From: Erpobdella octoculata
Lineage: Eukaryota > Annelida > Clitellata > Hirudinida > Erpobdellidae
Assembly (NCBI GenBank): GCA_963978895.1
Contig: OZ022247.1
Span: 17,282,312-17,346,311, forward strand
Reading direction: 5' to 3'
Length of the DNA stretch: 64,000 bases
Numbering within the stretch: position 1 is the first letter of the stretch; every line of letters begins with the position of its first letter. Shown here in pieces: positions 22,843 through 64,000 of the stretch. Made by a program: the position numbers and the translations under genes. The notes under the pieces are model-generated. The model saw nothing but the letters and a program-made list of their open reading frames with translations, made no database searches and had not been told where the DNA came from.

Positions 22843-24949
22843 AGTAGTTCGTTGACTCATGGCCTGACAACTCGTGTGTGTATTGCTCATGAATAATTGA
22901 GTAGTAGTCATGTCAAGCGGCAATGGAACTCAATTTCACAATATTAAAAACGCAAAATTGCCCGTAAAGACAACTGTGACTGTAACTAGATACAGTGAGT
23001 TTAATCAGTAAGACGTGCCAGTTTAAAGTCATTTTGAACGTCGCAAAAAACGCCGTAAGCAATAGCGTATTTGTATCCATGGTGATAATTTAAATTTTTA
23101 AACGACGCCAAAACACTATTAAAAACGCAAAGTTGTCCGCAACAGCAACTGTCATTCGATGCATTAAGTTAATTTCGGTTAAATCGTGCTAGTTTAAGAC
23201 TGAAAAAAATTCCAGAAGTCAGCTAAAAAGTCGAAATTAGACGAAGCTCACGCATGCCACATGCCGAAGCGCCGCCAGCTGTCGCGAAAACGCTCTGCGA
23301 GTGAAACTAAAGTAGCTATTACAATTTCAATTAGTAGTTAAAGTGCCCATCTCTGTAAACGAGTAACCTGACAAAGCAAGTTAATATAAGACTAGTAAAA
23401 AATAAAACAAAACGTAACAACGTCTCGTGAAAGCCAAAAGATAGGTAATTAAATAATGTTAAGCAGAAACTTCATTTCAGCAAAAATGTGGAGGGCAACA
23501 TGTTCAATTTGTAATCACAGTACTAAACTTTTTTCTGTCACAAAAAACTAATGACTGGGAGGGATAGTGGGAGTGACTTTTCCCAAAATTTTTCTAAAAA
23601 CTTCTACACGTTTCTTATAAAAAAAAGTTGATGACAGGGAGGGTAATCGGAGGTGGGCCGTAACTTAGAATTTTAAAGTGGGAGACCCCTGTAATTTTTT
23701 TGTCTACATTAAGGTTCCACATTCCAGCAATGCCCTCTCCTTGCCCCCCTAAATGTCAAGTAAGCTTAGTCGGCTTAGTGGATAGAAAATCATCTTTATT
23801 TTTTTTTATAATAATTTAAAGTCCTTTATACCAGGTGTTTTAAGACTGAAATGGTTGTATTTAGGAAGCACATAAGTACTTCCTGTCGTGGATGAAAGTT
23901 TGATCCGTTTAACTGTACTTCCTCCTCTATCCAGGCTTGGGAGTGGCTTGCAATTAGAGGGGCAGGATAGAAAATCAGGTGTTCAAAAGTATATATAGGG
24001 CCCTCAACTCAGAAAATCTTCTGCAACACAAGTGGCTCGCTGTTTCAAAATATCAGTTTATTGTTCACGTCACAAATGCAGCTTTAGCACTTGAATTTAT
24101 GCAACAAACTAAAACACACGTAGATCTCTAAGTTAACTCACACAAAAAAACATAGCAAGTATTGCAGATAGAAAAACTTTTGCATCCATTGTTAAGACCA
24201 CAAAATTTGCCGCAATTCAGAATTTTGCACTCTGATGACACAGAGATGGTGGCCGCATCGTTCTTAATTGTTTTCATTCTCTATTTACAGAAGATATGAA
24301 CATTCATTCACTCTTTCATTTTCAAAAGTTGATTTGGATAATGGATTTAAACTCACCCCACAGGAGGGTCATTTCAGAAAAATCATGGGGACGCAAACTG
24401 TTTAAAAAACCCACAGAATTCAAAATTGAATCCATTTAATTTTAAGCCCTTCTTTCTATGATGAACGGGGAGGGTTTTCAAACACATTTTTCATCCATAA
24501 ATAGCTGATAACCAAGGAGAGGAATTGTAAGTACTTTTCTGATTTTTTTTTTAAAAAGCTTCGTAGATATTTTTCAAAAATATTTTTTGAAAAATCTTTA
24601 ATCAACCCCACCAAAGGACGCCGCTGCCCCTCAATGATAACAATTTTTACGACTTTGGGTGTTGTACTAACATTGTGTATTTTGCCTCAAACTTGGCCCC
24701 TCAAAAGTTGGCTAGATCCGCCAGTGCGTCGGCTGAATTTTATATTGTAATTTACTGTTCTAAATTAAAGGTCTTATGGTTTGTTATTACTAATTATTGC
24801 GGAAACTGCTGTTAAGCCTTGACTTTTATGGGTTGTAAATTTCTCAGTAAAACTCCTTACTAATCAGATGAATAACTTTGATTTCTTGTTGAAGTCTGAA
24901 TTCATCTTAAACCAGTTTTTGAAAACTGAGAAGACAAACATTTTGTGAC

Positions 24950-24950
<1 letters not shown>
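22843..24950. other. Intergenic stretch with repeat fragments
   Basis: No gene is seen. AAAACGCAAA.TTG.CCG blocks recur near 22950 and 23120. The right terminus of a hAT family (GGCTAGATCCGCCAGTG) ends near 24726. Repeat R1 is annotated separately. Confidence 0.45.
23815..23975 (+). repeat. Dispersed repeat R1, copy 2
   Basis: Reverse-complement match to 13225-13380: AAGTCCTTTATACC, GGAAGCACATAAGTACTTCC, CTATCCAGGCTTGGGAG. Diverged; class unknown. Confidence 0.7.

Positions 24951-25000
<50 letters not shown>
24951..25000. repeat. (AAT)n microsatellite
   Basis: Fifty bases of AAT directly before the L2-type LINE. It may be the insertion target or a remnant tail of another element. Confidence 0.95.
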
Positions 25001-27255
25001 CCTAGTTCTAGCCTTAATATAGCCACTCTTAATATTCGTTCTCTAAATAATAAATCACTCTTTATCTCGGAGCTAGCCCTGTCTAACTATCTTGATCTCT
25101 TTCTCCTGACTGAGACCTGGCATGAATCTGCTTCTTCTCCTTCTCTCCTTGCTTCTGTTCATACTGGCTTCTCTTTTGTTGAGCAGGCTAGGCCTCCTAC
25201 TAATCCTTTTTCTGTTCAACATTCTTCCTATAGTGGCATATGCCTTCTTTTCAAGTCTTCCTACTCTGTCTCTCTCAATTCTTCTACTAAATTCTCATCT
25301 TTTGAATGCCTCTTTACTTCTGTTAAAATTAATTCTTTTAAGTTCAATTTAATAGGTATCTATAGGCCTCCTAAATGCTCTAAACCACAATTTTTGGAGG
25401 ATTTCTACAACCTTTCTGAATCTCTTTTCTCTCTATCTACTTCTTCTTTTATCATTGGGGATTTTAATATTCCTATTAATAAAACTAAGGACTCTTTTGT
25501 TTCTCAATTTCTTGAAATCTTATCTACTTTTAACTTCTTTCAGCATTGTGACTTTCCGACTCATAATCGGGGTAACACATTGGATCTTATTATTTCTCCT
25601 CTTTTCTCTAATATAAGCAATCTTTCACCTGTTAATCTTCACTTTACTGATCACTACTTTATTTCTTTCACCTTACCTCTATCTCAACCTTTAATTAATC
25701 TTACTTCAGTCACTAAAAGGTGTTGGTCTAGATTTGATAATATTCAATTTTCAAATTTATTTCTCACCTCTGGGTTTTCTTCTTCTTCTTTCACTGATGT
25801 TGATTCCTTTATGGACAATCTCAATCTGACGATTTCATCCATACTGGATACTTTGGTTCCTTTTGAGACGTTTAAGTTTCAACTCTTTTCTAAAAAAAGC
25901 TCCTTGGTTTCATCGTGATTGTGTTCTCTTGAAGCAATCTGCACGTAAAGCTGAGCGAGCTTATCGTTCTAAATTGTCTAAGGGTTCTTGGTATGAGTGG
26001 CAATACCATCTCAAACAATAACCTCATCTTTACTAAACATTCTTCCTTTTTGAGAAAATCTATTGTTCTTGCTTCTAGCTCGAGGAATAGGTGGTCTTCT
26101 CTTTCTAAACTCCTTAATAAAAAATCTCCTCCTCCTTTTTTTTCCTGATGACTATCACAATTTTCTTACTACGAAAATTGAAAGCATCAGATCTTCTAAC
26201 AATAGTCAAACCCCTATTTTTTCTAAATTCTCTACTGAAACTTTTACTTTTTTCTCTCCTATTACACTTGACTATCTTACTAAACTTATTAACTCTATGT
26301 CTTCTTCTACTTGCTCTTTGGATCTCATTCCTACTACTATCTTTAAAGAGCTTTCTTCTGTTCTTTATCCAATTTTACTTGATTTAATTAATCTCTCTTT
26401 ATCTACATCTGTGTTTCCCTCTGTTCTTAAGTCCTCTTTTATTATCCCTACTATTAAAAATGCCTCTCTTGATCCTTCTTCTCTATCTAGCTATAGGCCT
26501 GTCTCTAACCTATCCTTTATCTCTAAAATTATGGAAAGAGTTGTGTATGAGCAAATAAGTGCTTATCTAACTGCTTTCTCACTTCTTCCCTCTTCTCAAT
26601 CTGGCTTCAGACCTGGCCACTCTACTGAAACTGCTCTATTTAAGCGTCATAATGACCTCATTGTTTCTTCTGACTCTGGCCTCTCTACCCTTCTTCTTTG
26701 TCTTGATTTTTCATCTGCATTTGATACAGTTGATCACTCACTGTTGTTGGATGTACTTGATAAATCTTTTAATATACCTAGCGATGCTCTCCGGTGGATT
26801 AAATCTTATCTATCTGGTAGATATTCCTATGTTTCTATTGAATTTTCTAAATCTACTCCTGTATCTTTGAGCTACGGTGTCCCTCAAGGGTCTATTCTTA
26901 GTCCTTTACTGTTTATTCTCTATACTTCTGAACTTCCTCATATTATATCTTCTCACTCTCTCAATAGTCAAATGTATGCTGATGACTCTTATGTCTATTC
27001 TACTTTCTCTAACTATTCTCTTGAGTCTGTTCTTAATCAAATAGCTGCCTGCCTTCAATCTATCATATCCTGGAGTTCTTCTATGTGTCTCAAACTTAAT
27101 CCTGACATGTTTGAACTAATCTATTTCAATAAGTCCTCTAAATCCCTAAATCCTCTTCCTTTGGTTTTGCCACCACCATATTCTCTTTCCATTTCTCCTT
27201 CTCTTTTGATTCGTAGCTTAGGTTTTCTCTTTGACTCTAACTTGTCTCTAACCCC

Positions 27256-27519
27256 CACGTGTGGGACGTGTTGGTCTAGTGGTATAGATACCGGCATTGA
27301 GAGTCGTAGGACCCGGGTTCGATTCACGGTCCAGGCACGTAATTTCCTTGAGCAAGAAACTAACTCACATGTGCTCACGTCAACTCAGCGTTATCTAGGG
27401 TTAACTCATGTCTATGTAAATAGCGTGTTCTTCGAAGTTTCCGATTTCAAAGGAACCTTCGTAAGCGCCTCTGACTTTATCTGGCGCTATATAAATAAAT
27501 TCATTCATTCATTCATTCA
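27256..27519 (+). mobile_element. tRNA-derived SINE
   Basis: Pol III A-box-like TGGTCTAGTGGTA and B box GGTTCGATTC (27316-27325), an unrelated body, then GGCGCTATATAAAT and an (ATTC)n tail. The tail matches the GCTATA.AAAT 3' ends of both L2-type LINEs in this window, as expected for a SINE moved by such a LINE. It interrupts LINE coding after SNLSLTP; coding resumes with ITSVTKSCYFHIRR. Confidence 0.88.
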
Positions 27520-27819
27520 AAATTACATCTGTTACTAAATCTTGTTACTTCCATATTCGCCGTAATAAGCAGCTTCGTCCACTTCTGAATGACTTTTCTC
27601 TGCAACTTCTATTCTCTTCTTTTGTCCTGTCTCGAATTGACTACTGCAATTCACTATACTATGGTTTTCCTGACACTACCCTCTATCCTCTCTCTAAAGC
27701 CTTCAACTTGGCTGCGCGCTTAGTTTCTCGCACCTCCTACTCCTCTCACATCTCTCCATCTCTTGTTCTTCTCCATTGGCTTCCTCTCAGATATAGGGTG
27801 ATTTTTAAAATCTGTTTAA

Positions 27820-27936
27820 TCTATATATATAAAAATGAATGTTTGTATGTATGTATGTATGTATGTATGTATGTATGTATGTATGTATGTATGTATGTAT
27901 GTATGTATGTATGTATGTATGTTGTATGTATGTATG

Positions 27937-28010
<74 letters not shown>

Positions 28011-28149
28011 ATTCATGTATTGCTACACCATTCATCCGATCGTAATGAAATTTTCACACAACTTTGAGAGTCAAGGGGAATCAAATATAGAGAAACAAAA
28101 TTTGAAATCCGACACAAAATTAGCGGAGCAGAGCGGGTGAGCGAGCGGG

Positions 28150-28219
<70 letters not shown>

Positions 28220-28337
28220 GCGGAAAAGCGACCGGGAACGCGAGGGAACGGGAAAGCGGAGAAGGAAACGGGAGCGAGAGAGACAAACATTAGAAAAACC
28301 TCTAAAATCCCAGGGCAACGCCGGGTGCCCCCGCTAG
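27820..28337 (+). mobile_element. Helitron family A, complete 518-bp copy
   Basis: Starts TCTATATATATAAAAATG after A (27819) and ends GCCCCCGCTAG before T (28338). The terminal hairpin region is CCAGGGCAACGCCGGG. Contains (GTAT)n, (TA)n, the ATTCATCCGATCGTAATG block and GCGACCGGGAACG. Joining A27819 to T28338 restores the LINE frame (FKICLIMYKIKNCLSPLY), proving both ends and insertion between A and T without duplication. Confidence 0.95.
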
Positions 28338-28641
28338 TAATGTATAAAATAAAAAATTGTCTTTCTCCTCTCTACTTAATTAATTTAATACATATCTCTC
28401 CTAAGTCTGGTCTTCGTTCTTCTTCTCGTAATCACTCTCGCATCTTCACTATTAAGCATTCTTTTGCTAAACGCTCTTTCTCCTACTCTGGAACTCTCTT
28501 CCTTCTTCTCTTACTAACTCTACTTCTCTCACAGCTTTCCGTCGTGGACTTAAAACATATCTGTTTAATAAGTTCACGACCGAGCGCTATTGAACACTGC
28601 GGAAATAGCGCTATACAAATATTTTTTGATTGATTGATTGA

Positions 28642-29456
28642 GATTGTTGAATATAACTGTTAATACTTGATGACTGCTTTACACCCATCGAGCCTGTCCA
28701 TTATTGTTTTTGCGCTGTAATACTTCGGTTATCAACAATATTCTATGGTTAGACCCACACGTCCAAAAAACAGTCATTAGTTGTTGCATTCGTTAAATCC
28801 GCGGCCTGCAGAAATCCGGAAACATTTTCATATTTGTTTCAGCTTTCATTCATATAACAAGTAATTGCTGCTGTAAGAACTTACTGAACCTATTTAGTAT
28901 TTAGGAAAAGTGTCCTTTTCAACTTTTTTTTACGGGACCGCCGGTGGTTGTATAATTTTTTTTAGATATTATTTGAAATACATTTTGCAGGTTTAGAAAA
29001 GGCCTCAAAATTCTTAAATAGCTGCCAGATATAAGAACTATTGATGATCAAGAGAGGCGAATTTAGTAAAGATAAAGCCTCAGGCTTCAGTTGCAAGCTA
29101 AGAAAAAACTTGAAGTTAACATTTTTTGCTAAAACGTCTAATGAGGGGCCCGGGCCCCCGGACTATTCCCCCTGGATCCGCCGCTGATAACACAAACCTG
29201 CTACAGGACAGAACTAATATTTTGAAATTCAAGCAATCAATCACGGGAAAAAGAAACTTGAGTGGCAGTTATTTTCATAATATTAAAGATTGTTAGATAA
29301 TTATAAAATAATAAAACAGCGACTGGTCTATATAAGTAAAAACAGAGTTAACATAAAAAATTTCTAGCACAAAATAATATAACAATTCTAGAGGAATGGA
29401 TATTGAAATGATTTTCCATCAACTTAGAAGTGAGACATTTCTTGATGCAAAATTGT
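28642..29456. other. Spacer and 3' flank of the RABGAP1 gene
   Basis: Probably includes the RABGAP1 3' UTR next to 29457. A hAT right terminus (CCCCCTGGATCCGCCGCTG) ends near 29186, related to 56399-57427. I see no gene. Confidence 0.45.
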
Positions 29457-60455
<30,999 letters not shown>

Positions 60456-60989
60456 CTTTTGGAAAAAAAGCATAACAAATATATATACAGTGATGGGTTT
60501 TAACTACTTTAAAAGTAGTTAACTACTTTATTTAACTACTCATAAAAAAAGTAGTTAGTAACTATTTCCTAACTACTTTTAACAGCAGTAGTTATTAACT
60601 ACCTCTTAACTACTGTCTAGTAGTTAACTAGTAGTTAACTAGTAGTTAACTACTTTTTAACATTAACCAAAAAACCTTTAAACATTGGCAATTAAATACA
60701 AGTTAAATAAATCTTATTTTTCAAACTTTTGGTTCATTTCATTTATGTATGCCAGCAAATTTTCTTTGATCAAATGATTTTTGTTCATTATTCAAAAAAA
60801 TTAATTTAAATTAGGGAATTATCGCTGTTGCTAAAAGATATTCTTCATTTTCCAAAACAGGACCAAATCGTTTTTCTATACCTTGAGATAGTGCTTGTAA
60901 AAGAGCATTGATGGTTTTATCTGAATATGATGTTATTTTTTTAATCCTATAATGGTTTGAATAATGTGACCAATGTATGACTTTTCACT

Positions 60990-61334
60990 TTAGAAAATAT
61001 TCATTGCGGTGACTACTGGTTTTATAGTCTGAATGAACGATTTCAAAAAAGCAAACTCAATCTCTTTAAATGCAGCTTGCCCTAACTTCTTCTGACAATC
61101 ACAAACATTATTGAAAGCTATATTAACAATCCTTTCAACCGAATAGAATTTTGAGCACCACCGTGTAACATTTGGCTTTATAAATGTTGAACCACTAATG
61201 TCCTGTACATCCCCAGCATTTTTTACATTGCGATGAATGAATTTTGATAACGATACAACTTTTTCCATTGATCTATCATAAAGTTGTTTGTATATTGAAT
61301 TATCCCTTACTTTCAATGCACCAACACTTGCCAC
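60990..61334 (-). pseudogene. hAT transposase fragment
   Basis: 114 residues: LSKFIHRNVKNAG, FIKPNVTRWCSKFYSVERIV, KKLGQAAFKEIEFAFLKSFI then QTIKPVVTAMNIF. The TRW-S.Y and E.EFL..f...+KP....+ pattern is the middle of hAT transposases. The N-terminus and C-terminal dimerisation domain are missing; the Helitron at 61351 interrupts it upstream. Confidence 0.8.
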
Positions 61335-61350
61335 GAAATTTAAGATATAA

Positions 61351-61857
61351 CTAGAAGTAGCTCGTCAAAAATGACTGTTTTTGTGATTTTTATCGAACTA
61401 TCAGATATTAAATAAAGATGGTTTTCTTCTCTACCATTAGTAAAAGTGGATGCTCAGCAATTTAAAAAAAAATGATCAATGCTTTGGATAGAACCAGGTT
61501 TAAGCAGATTAACAACACCGAATTTCATGCGTACCTTCGTAAGACAGTTTCAACATCTAGCGATATTTTATTTTAAACTTTAAATCCAGCATGATGTTTG
61601 ATGCAATCGGATAAAACTCTTGCATAATAAGCCTAAGAAAAACGTTTTTGATCTTTACCTACTGACAGTGTACAACTTTTATTACATGCAATCGGATAAC
61701 CTCTTGCATAAAAGCTTAGGAAAAATGTTTTGGATATTTGGAACTGATAGTGTACAATTTCGTAATAACTTTAATTACACGCCTGCGCGCACTAATTTTA
61801 CCAATTGCTGACTGCTGACCACCGCGGCCTCTGCGTTATGGAAATTATGTATGTAGA
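61351..61857 (-). mobile_element. Helitron family B, 507-bp minus copy
   Basis: Minus: starts TCTACATACATAATTTCC after A; ends hairpin GTCATTTTTGAC, GAGCTACTT, CTAG, then T. Contains two near-copies of GTACAATTTCGTAATAACTT and GTACAACTTTTATTACATGC. Inserted in the hAT element. Confidence 0.88.
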
Positions 61858-62212
61858 TTACCACAGTGCTTATGAGGAGGTAAAAGAAGCACATCGTCAG
61901 AATTATCAATATTATCTTGCTCAATTTCTATCAAATCTGATATACTTTCACCACTAGATCTTCATTATTTACATACATGTCATATACTGGCTCATCCACT
62001 TCAGTTTCATAATCTATAGAGTTTTTTCAGCCACCAAAAAAGTAAAGTAGTTAAAAAAAATAGTTAACTACTGTAGTTAATAACTATTTAAAAAGTAGTT
62101 AACTACTAGTTGTTAACTAGTTTAACAAAAAGTAGTTATTAACTATTTCTTAACTACTGTAGAGTAGTTAATAACTAGTAGTTAACTATTTATAGTTAGT
62201 AACTACCCATCA

Positions 62213-62243
<31 letters not shown>

Positions 62244-62284
62244 ACATATATATATTATATAGTTATATATATATATATATATAA

Positions 62285-62397
62285 GCGTAACAGAATCAGT
62301 GAGTGAGTGAGTGAGTGAGTGACGAGGGCTTTTATAATAATATATATATTATTATAAAAGCCCTCGTCACTCACTCACTCACTGATTCTGTTACGCT
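62285..62397. repeat. Near-perfect 113-bp palindrome
   Basis: Core 62321-62368 is a perfect 48-bp palindrome (GACGAGGGCTTTTATAATAA outward). The arms extend through (GTGA)6 on the left and (TCAC)4 on the right to GCGTAACAGAATCA. It sits beside a Helitron B-like block (GCGCGCAGGCGTGTAATAAA) at 62445-62490. Confidence 0.92.
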
Positions 62398-62639
62398 TAC
62401 GTAATTAGTTGTATAGACGATATCGTTGTGCACGTAAGAATTTATTGCGCGCAGGCGTGTAATAAAAGTTATTATGCAATTGTACCTATATACACTATAT
62501 ATATATAAATAAATATATATATATACTAGCTGGCCCGCCAAACGTTGTTTTGCCTTATAAATTATTTTAGTTCTTTTTATTAAAAGTTTAATGTTCAAAT
62601 TATGTCAATTTAAAAAAAAAAATATCTAAGAGTAATCGA

Positions 62640-63072
62640 GTGTACAATGTTTTTTGTCACACCATCTTTAGCCAACACAAACAAACTGGATGGTTTGCCC
62701 TCGTAAGAACATGCCACGTATAGGTAATTATTCGTGAGAAAAATATGGCGTGCCCAAATCTAAGCCACAAACAGACATCGTTTGGCCTTGCGACTTATTA
62801 ATTGTCATTGCGAATGTCAATCTAATTGTAAATTGAATTCAATATGCACTTCTGTAGAAATTATTTGGATCCGTGGCAGCAAAACACTTTTGCCTCAGAA
62901 CTTGCCATTCAAAATGCATGCTTCGACAATGTTTTTTTTATGAATTTTTAATTACTAATCGCGTGCCATTGCACAGCCGCGGTGGGTTCAAATTCCGAAG
63001 TAGAATAACCGGAGATCCAACTTTAAGTTGTAGATGAAGCGGTGACATGCCTGGCAAATCCAATGAGTTCAA
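62640..63072 (-). pseudogene. Helitron PIF1-like helicase, C-terminal part
   Basis: Minus: FLNSLDLPGMSPLHLQLKVG, SPVILLRNLNPPRLCNGTRL, then [28 protein letters not shown], and YVACS-like sequence. These are the C-terminal helicase motifs (LRNLNP..LCNGTR; FAMTINK.QGQT). Four or more stops or frameshifts. Confidence 0.88.
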
Positions 63073-63077
63073 AAACT

Positions 63078-63235
63078 CTGTTGGATAATTTACGGCTTCG
63101 CTGGCATCGCAAATTGTTTCAGCAATATTGCGTCGACCTGTATGTCAAAATTGAAATGGAACGCCTAACTTTCATTCGACTGAATCAAGCCAAACTGCGT
63201 TCAGAGGAGTATATCCATTCACACGACGCAATGTT
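63078..63235 (+). pseudogene. Helitron helicase-like N domain fragment, inverted
   Basis: Plus strand: RKLFQQYCVDLYVKIEMERL, TFIRLNQAKLRSEEYIHSHD. This matches the LFQQY.VD.Y.KIE..RL.f...NQ..LR.e.Y segment of Helitron proteins, but in the opposite orientation to its neighbours. Confidence 0.85.
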
Positions 63236-63554
63236 CGCAAACAATGTCCATTGGACCAATGCACACGAAAAGATGAGAGCCGTAATCAATTATGCAATCG
63301 TAGAGAAATGCTGCTCGATTCAAATTAGCAATTGTGTGTCGAAAATTAACTGTTTGTTGATCACTGACATAGGCAGTTTCGGGGAGTAAATCTTTTAGCT
63401 ATTGTCTTCGAGAAGCACGAAGTTGAGCTATACTAACGCAGCGCCTTTCTCGCGCTATTTCCAGTTCTTCCACGGTGGATTGGTTAACACTGTTCCGAAG
63501 CCTAATTGCCTGACGGCTATTTTGGGAAAGATTAGATCTTCTGGGTCGCGGCAT
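63236..63554 (-). pseudogene. Helitron protein N-terminus
   Basis: Minus from ATG 63554: MPRPRRSNLSQNSRQAIRLR, an Arg-rich start typical of Helitron proteins, a stop near 63400, then LNRAAFLYDCIIDYGSHLFV, CIGPMDIVCEHC, matching the F.YD..IDYS.H..V.IG.M..VC..C zinc-binding start. Confidence 0.82.
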
Positions 63555-63560
63555 TGTTAT

Positions 63561-64000
63561 TAATAATATTTTTGTTAAAAGTAATAAAACTTTAAAACTC
63601 GCAAAATAATTTGTTATAAATGTTTATATAATATATTACAAATTCGCAAAATTTAAAAGCAAAAATATTTAAATCTCGCACAAAACAAACAAATCGAACC
63701 GAAAGAAATACAATATTGACAGAACAGCATTGATGTTAATGCCAAATGGAAAACGGAAAATTCCAATAGGAAAATGCGAAACTAAAAATATCTTTTATAT
63801 TTTTATGGCCCATAAATAATTATTTTATTTTATATTTTAATTGAAAAAGATATTTACTTAATTTTTTCTGTGAGATTTTCAATTGTAAACAATGAAATAG
63901 TCAGAAAATTTATTAACATGCGCTCTACCCCATTTGCGCATAAATGTCATGTCGCATTAAATTAAACATCTGTATATCTCGATAACCCAAACTCCAATTT
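63561..64000. other. AT-rich sequence to window edge
   Basis: No RABGAP1 exon or repeat recognised. It may hold the rest of the Helitron 5' region. Confidence 0.4.

Larger units (their letters stand above)
25001..28641 (+). mobile_element. L2/CR1-type LINE with nested SINE and Helitron
   Basis: Endonuclease (about 25010-25690: IATLNIRSLNNKS, LLTETW, IGIYRPP, IIGDFNIPI, NTLDLIIS). RT (about 26460-27200: SYRPVSNLSFISK, SGFRPGHSTETALF, LDFSSAFDTVDHSLL, GVPQGSILSPLLF, catalytic MYADD). C-terminus about 27520-28590. The 3' end AGCGCTATACAAAT is followed by TTGA repeats. Frameshifts near 25910-26060 and elsewhere kill it. A tRNA-SINE (27256-27519) and a Helitron (27820-28337) split the C-terminal coding part. 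T-rich codon use differs from the I-group LINE. Confidence 0.9.
60488..62215 (-). mobile_element. hAT element with transposase remnant and nested Helitron
   Basis: Ends CAGTGATGGG and, at the right, CCCATCACTG, with AGTAGTTAACTAC-type subterminal repeats. An apparent TATATATA duplication lies in AT repeat. A minus-strand transposase piece and a Helitron (61351-61857) are inside. Confidence 0.88.
62526..63560 (-). mobile_element. Autonomous Helitron remnant, rearranged
   Basis: Minus 3' end: GGCGGGCCAGCTAG (CTAG 62526-62529) then T. Coding pieces of the Rep-helicase protein remain, but the middle is deleted and one segment is inverted (separate entries). It may be kin to the source of the non-autonomous families, though its terminal hairpin differs. 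Confidence 0.82.

Noticed and set aside
25122..25352. Leu-rich membrane protein
   Set aside because: Out-of-frame shadow of the T-rich LINE endonuclease region.
27271..27335. Functional tRNA gene
   Set aside because: A and B boxes are present but the arms do not pair well and a LINE-like tail follows; it is a SINE head. The same holds for 42448 and 42741.

Overview
This is invertebrate-metazoan nuclear DNA: AT-rich, spliced genes, long introns, and very dense transposable elements (TEs) of nearly every eukaryotic class. I could not place the species. No prokaryotic features were seen.

Two host-type genes are visible. (1) At the left edge (1-9798, +) is an uncharacterised PIN-like (XPG/asteroid-fold) gene. 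It survives as four pieces, because a pogo-like DNA transposon (1012-2924) and an I-group LINE (3043-9707) are inserted in it. (2) On the minus strand, ten exons between 60455 and 29457 encode the second half of a RABGAP1-type Rab GTPase-activating protein: the C-terminal part of the TBC domain with its YxQ glutamine finger, then the C-terminal coiled coils. All ten exons are multiples of 3 and phase 0. The upstream part (PTB domain, arginine-finger half of TBC) lies beyond position 64000. One expected coiled-coil exon is not seen; a consensus splice donor abuts the 200-N gap at 49626-49825, which suggests the exon lies in the gap.

Layout: 1-9.8 kb, PIN-like gene plus pogo and LINE. 9.8-17.7 kb, Helitron cluster (three families, A/B/C, recognised by their 3' hairpins and CTAG ends), GC-rich 18-bp minisatellites and a Ty3/gypsy remnant. 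17.7-28.6 kb, a hAT remnant and two L2/CR1-type LINEs, one minus and one plus, carrying nested hAT, tRNA-SINE and Helitron insertions. 29.5-60.5 kb, the RABGAP1 gene with introns holding two opposed piggyBac copies, Ty3/gypsy pieces, Penelope-like (PLE) remnants, hammerhead-ribozyme modules, a compact SAP-domain LTR element, SINEs and hAT elements. 60.5-64 kb, a hAT element with a nested Helitron, a long palindrome and a scrambled autonomous Helitron remnant.

The strongest observations are: a transposon whose terminal repeats supply in-frame splice sites; about seven hammerhead-ribozyme motifs, at least three of which lead into a conserved micro-ORF whose start codon lies inside the ribozyme; several TE insertions whose removal exactly restores the interrupted frame; and a Helitron coding remnant with an inverted middle segment.
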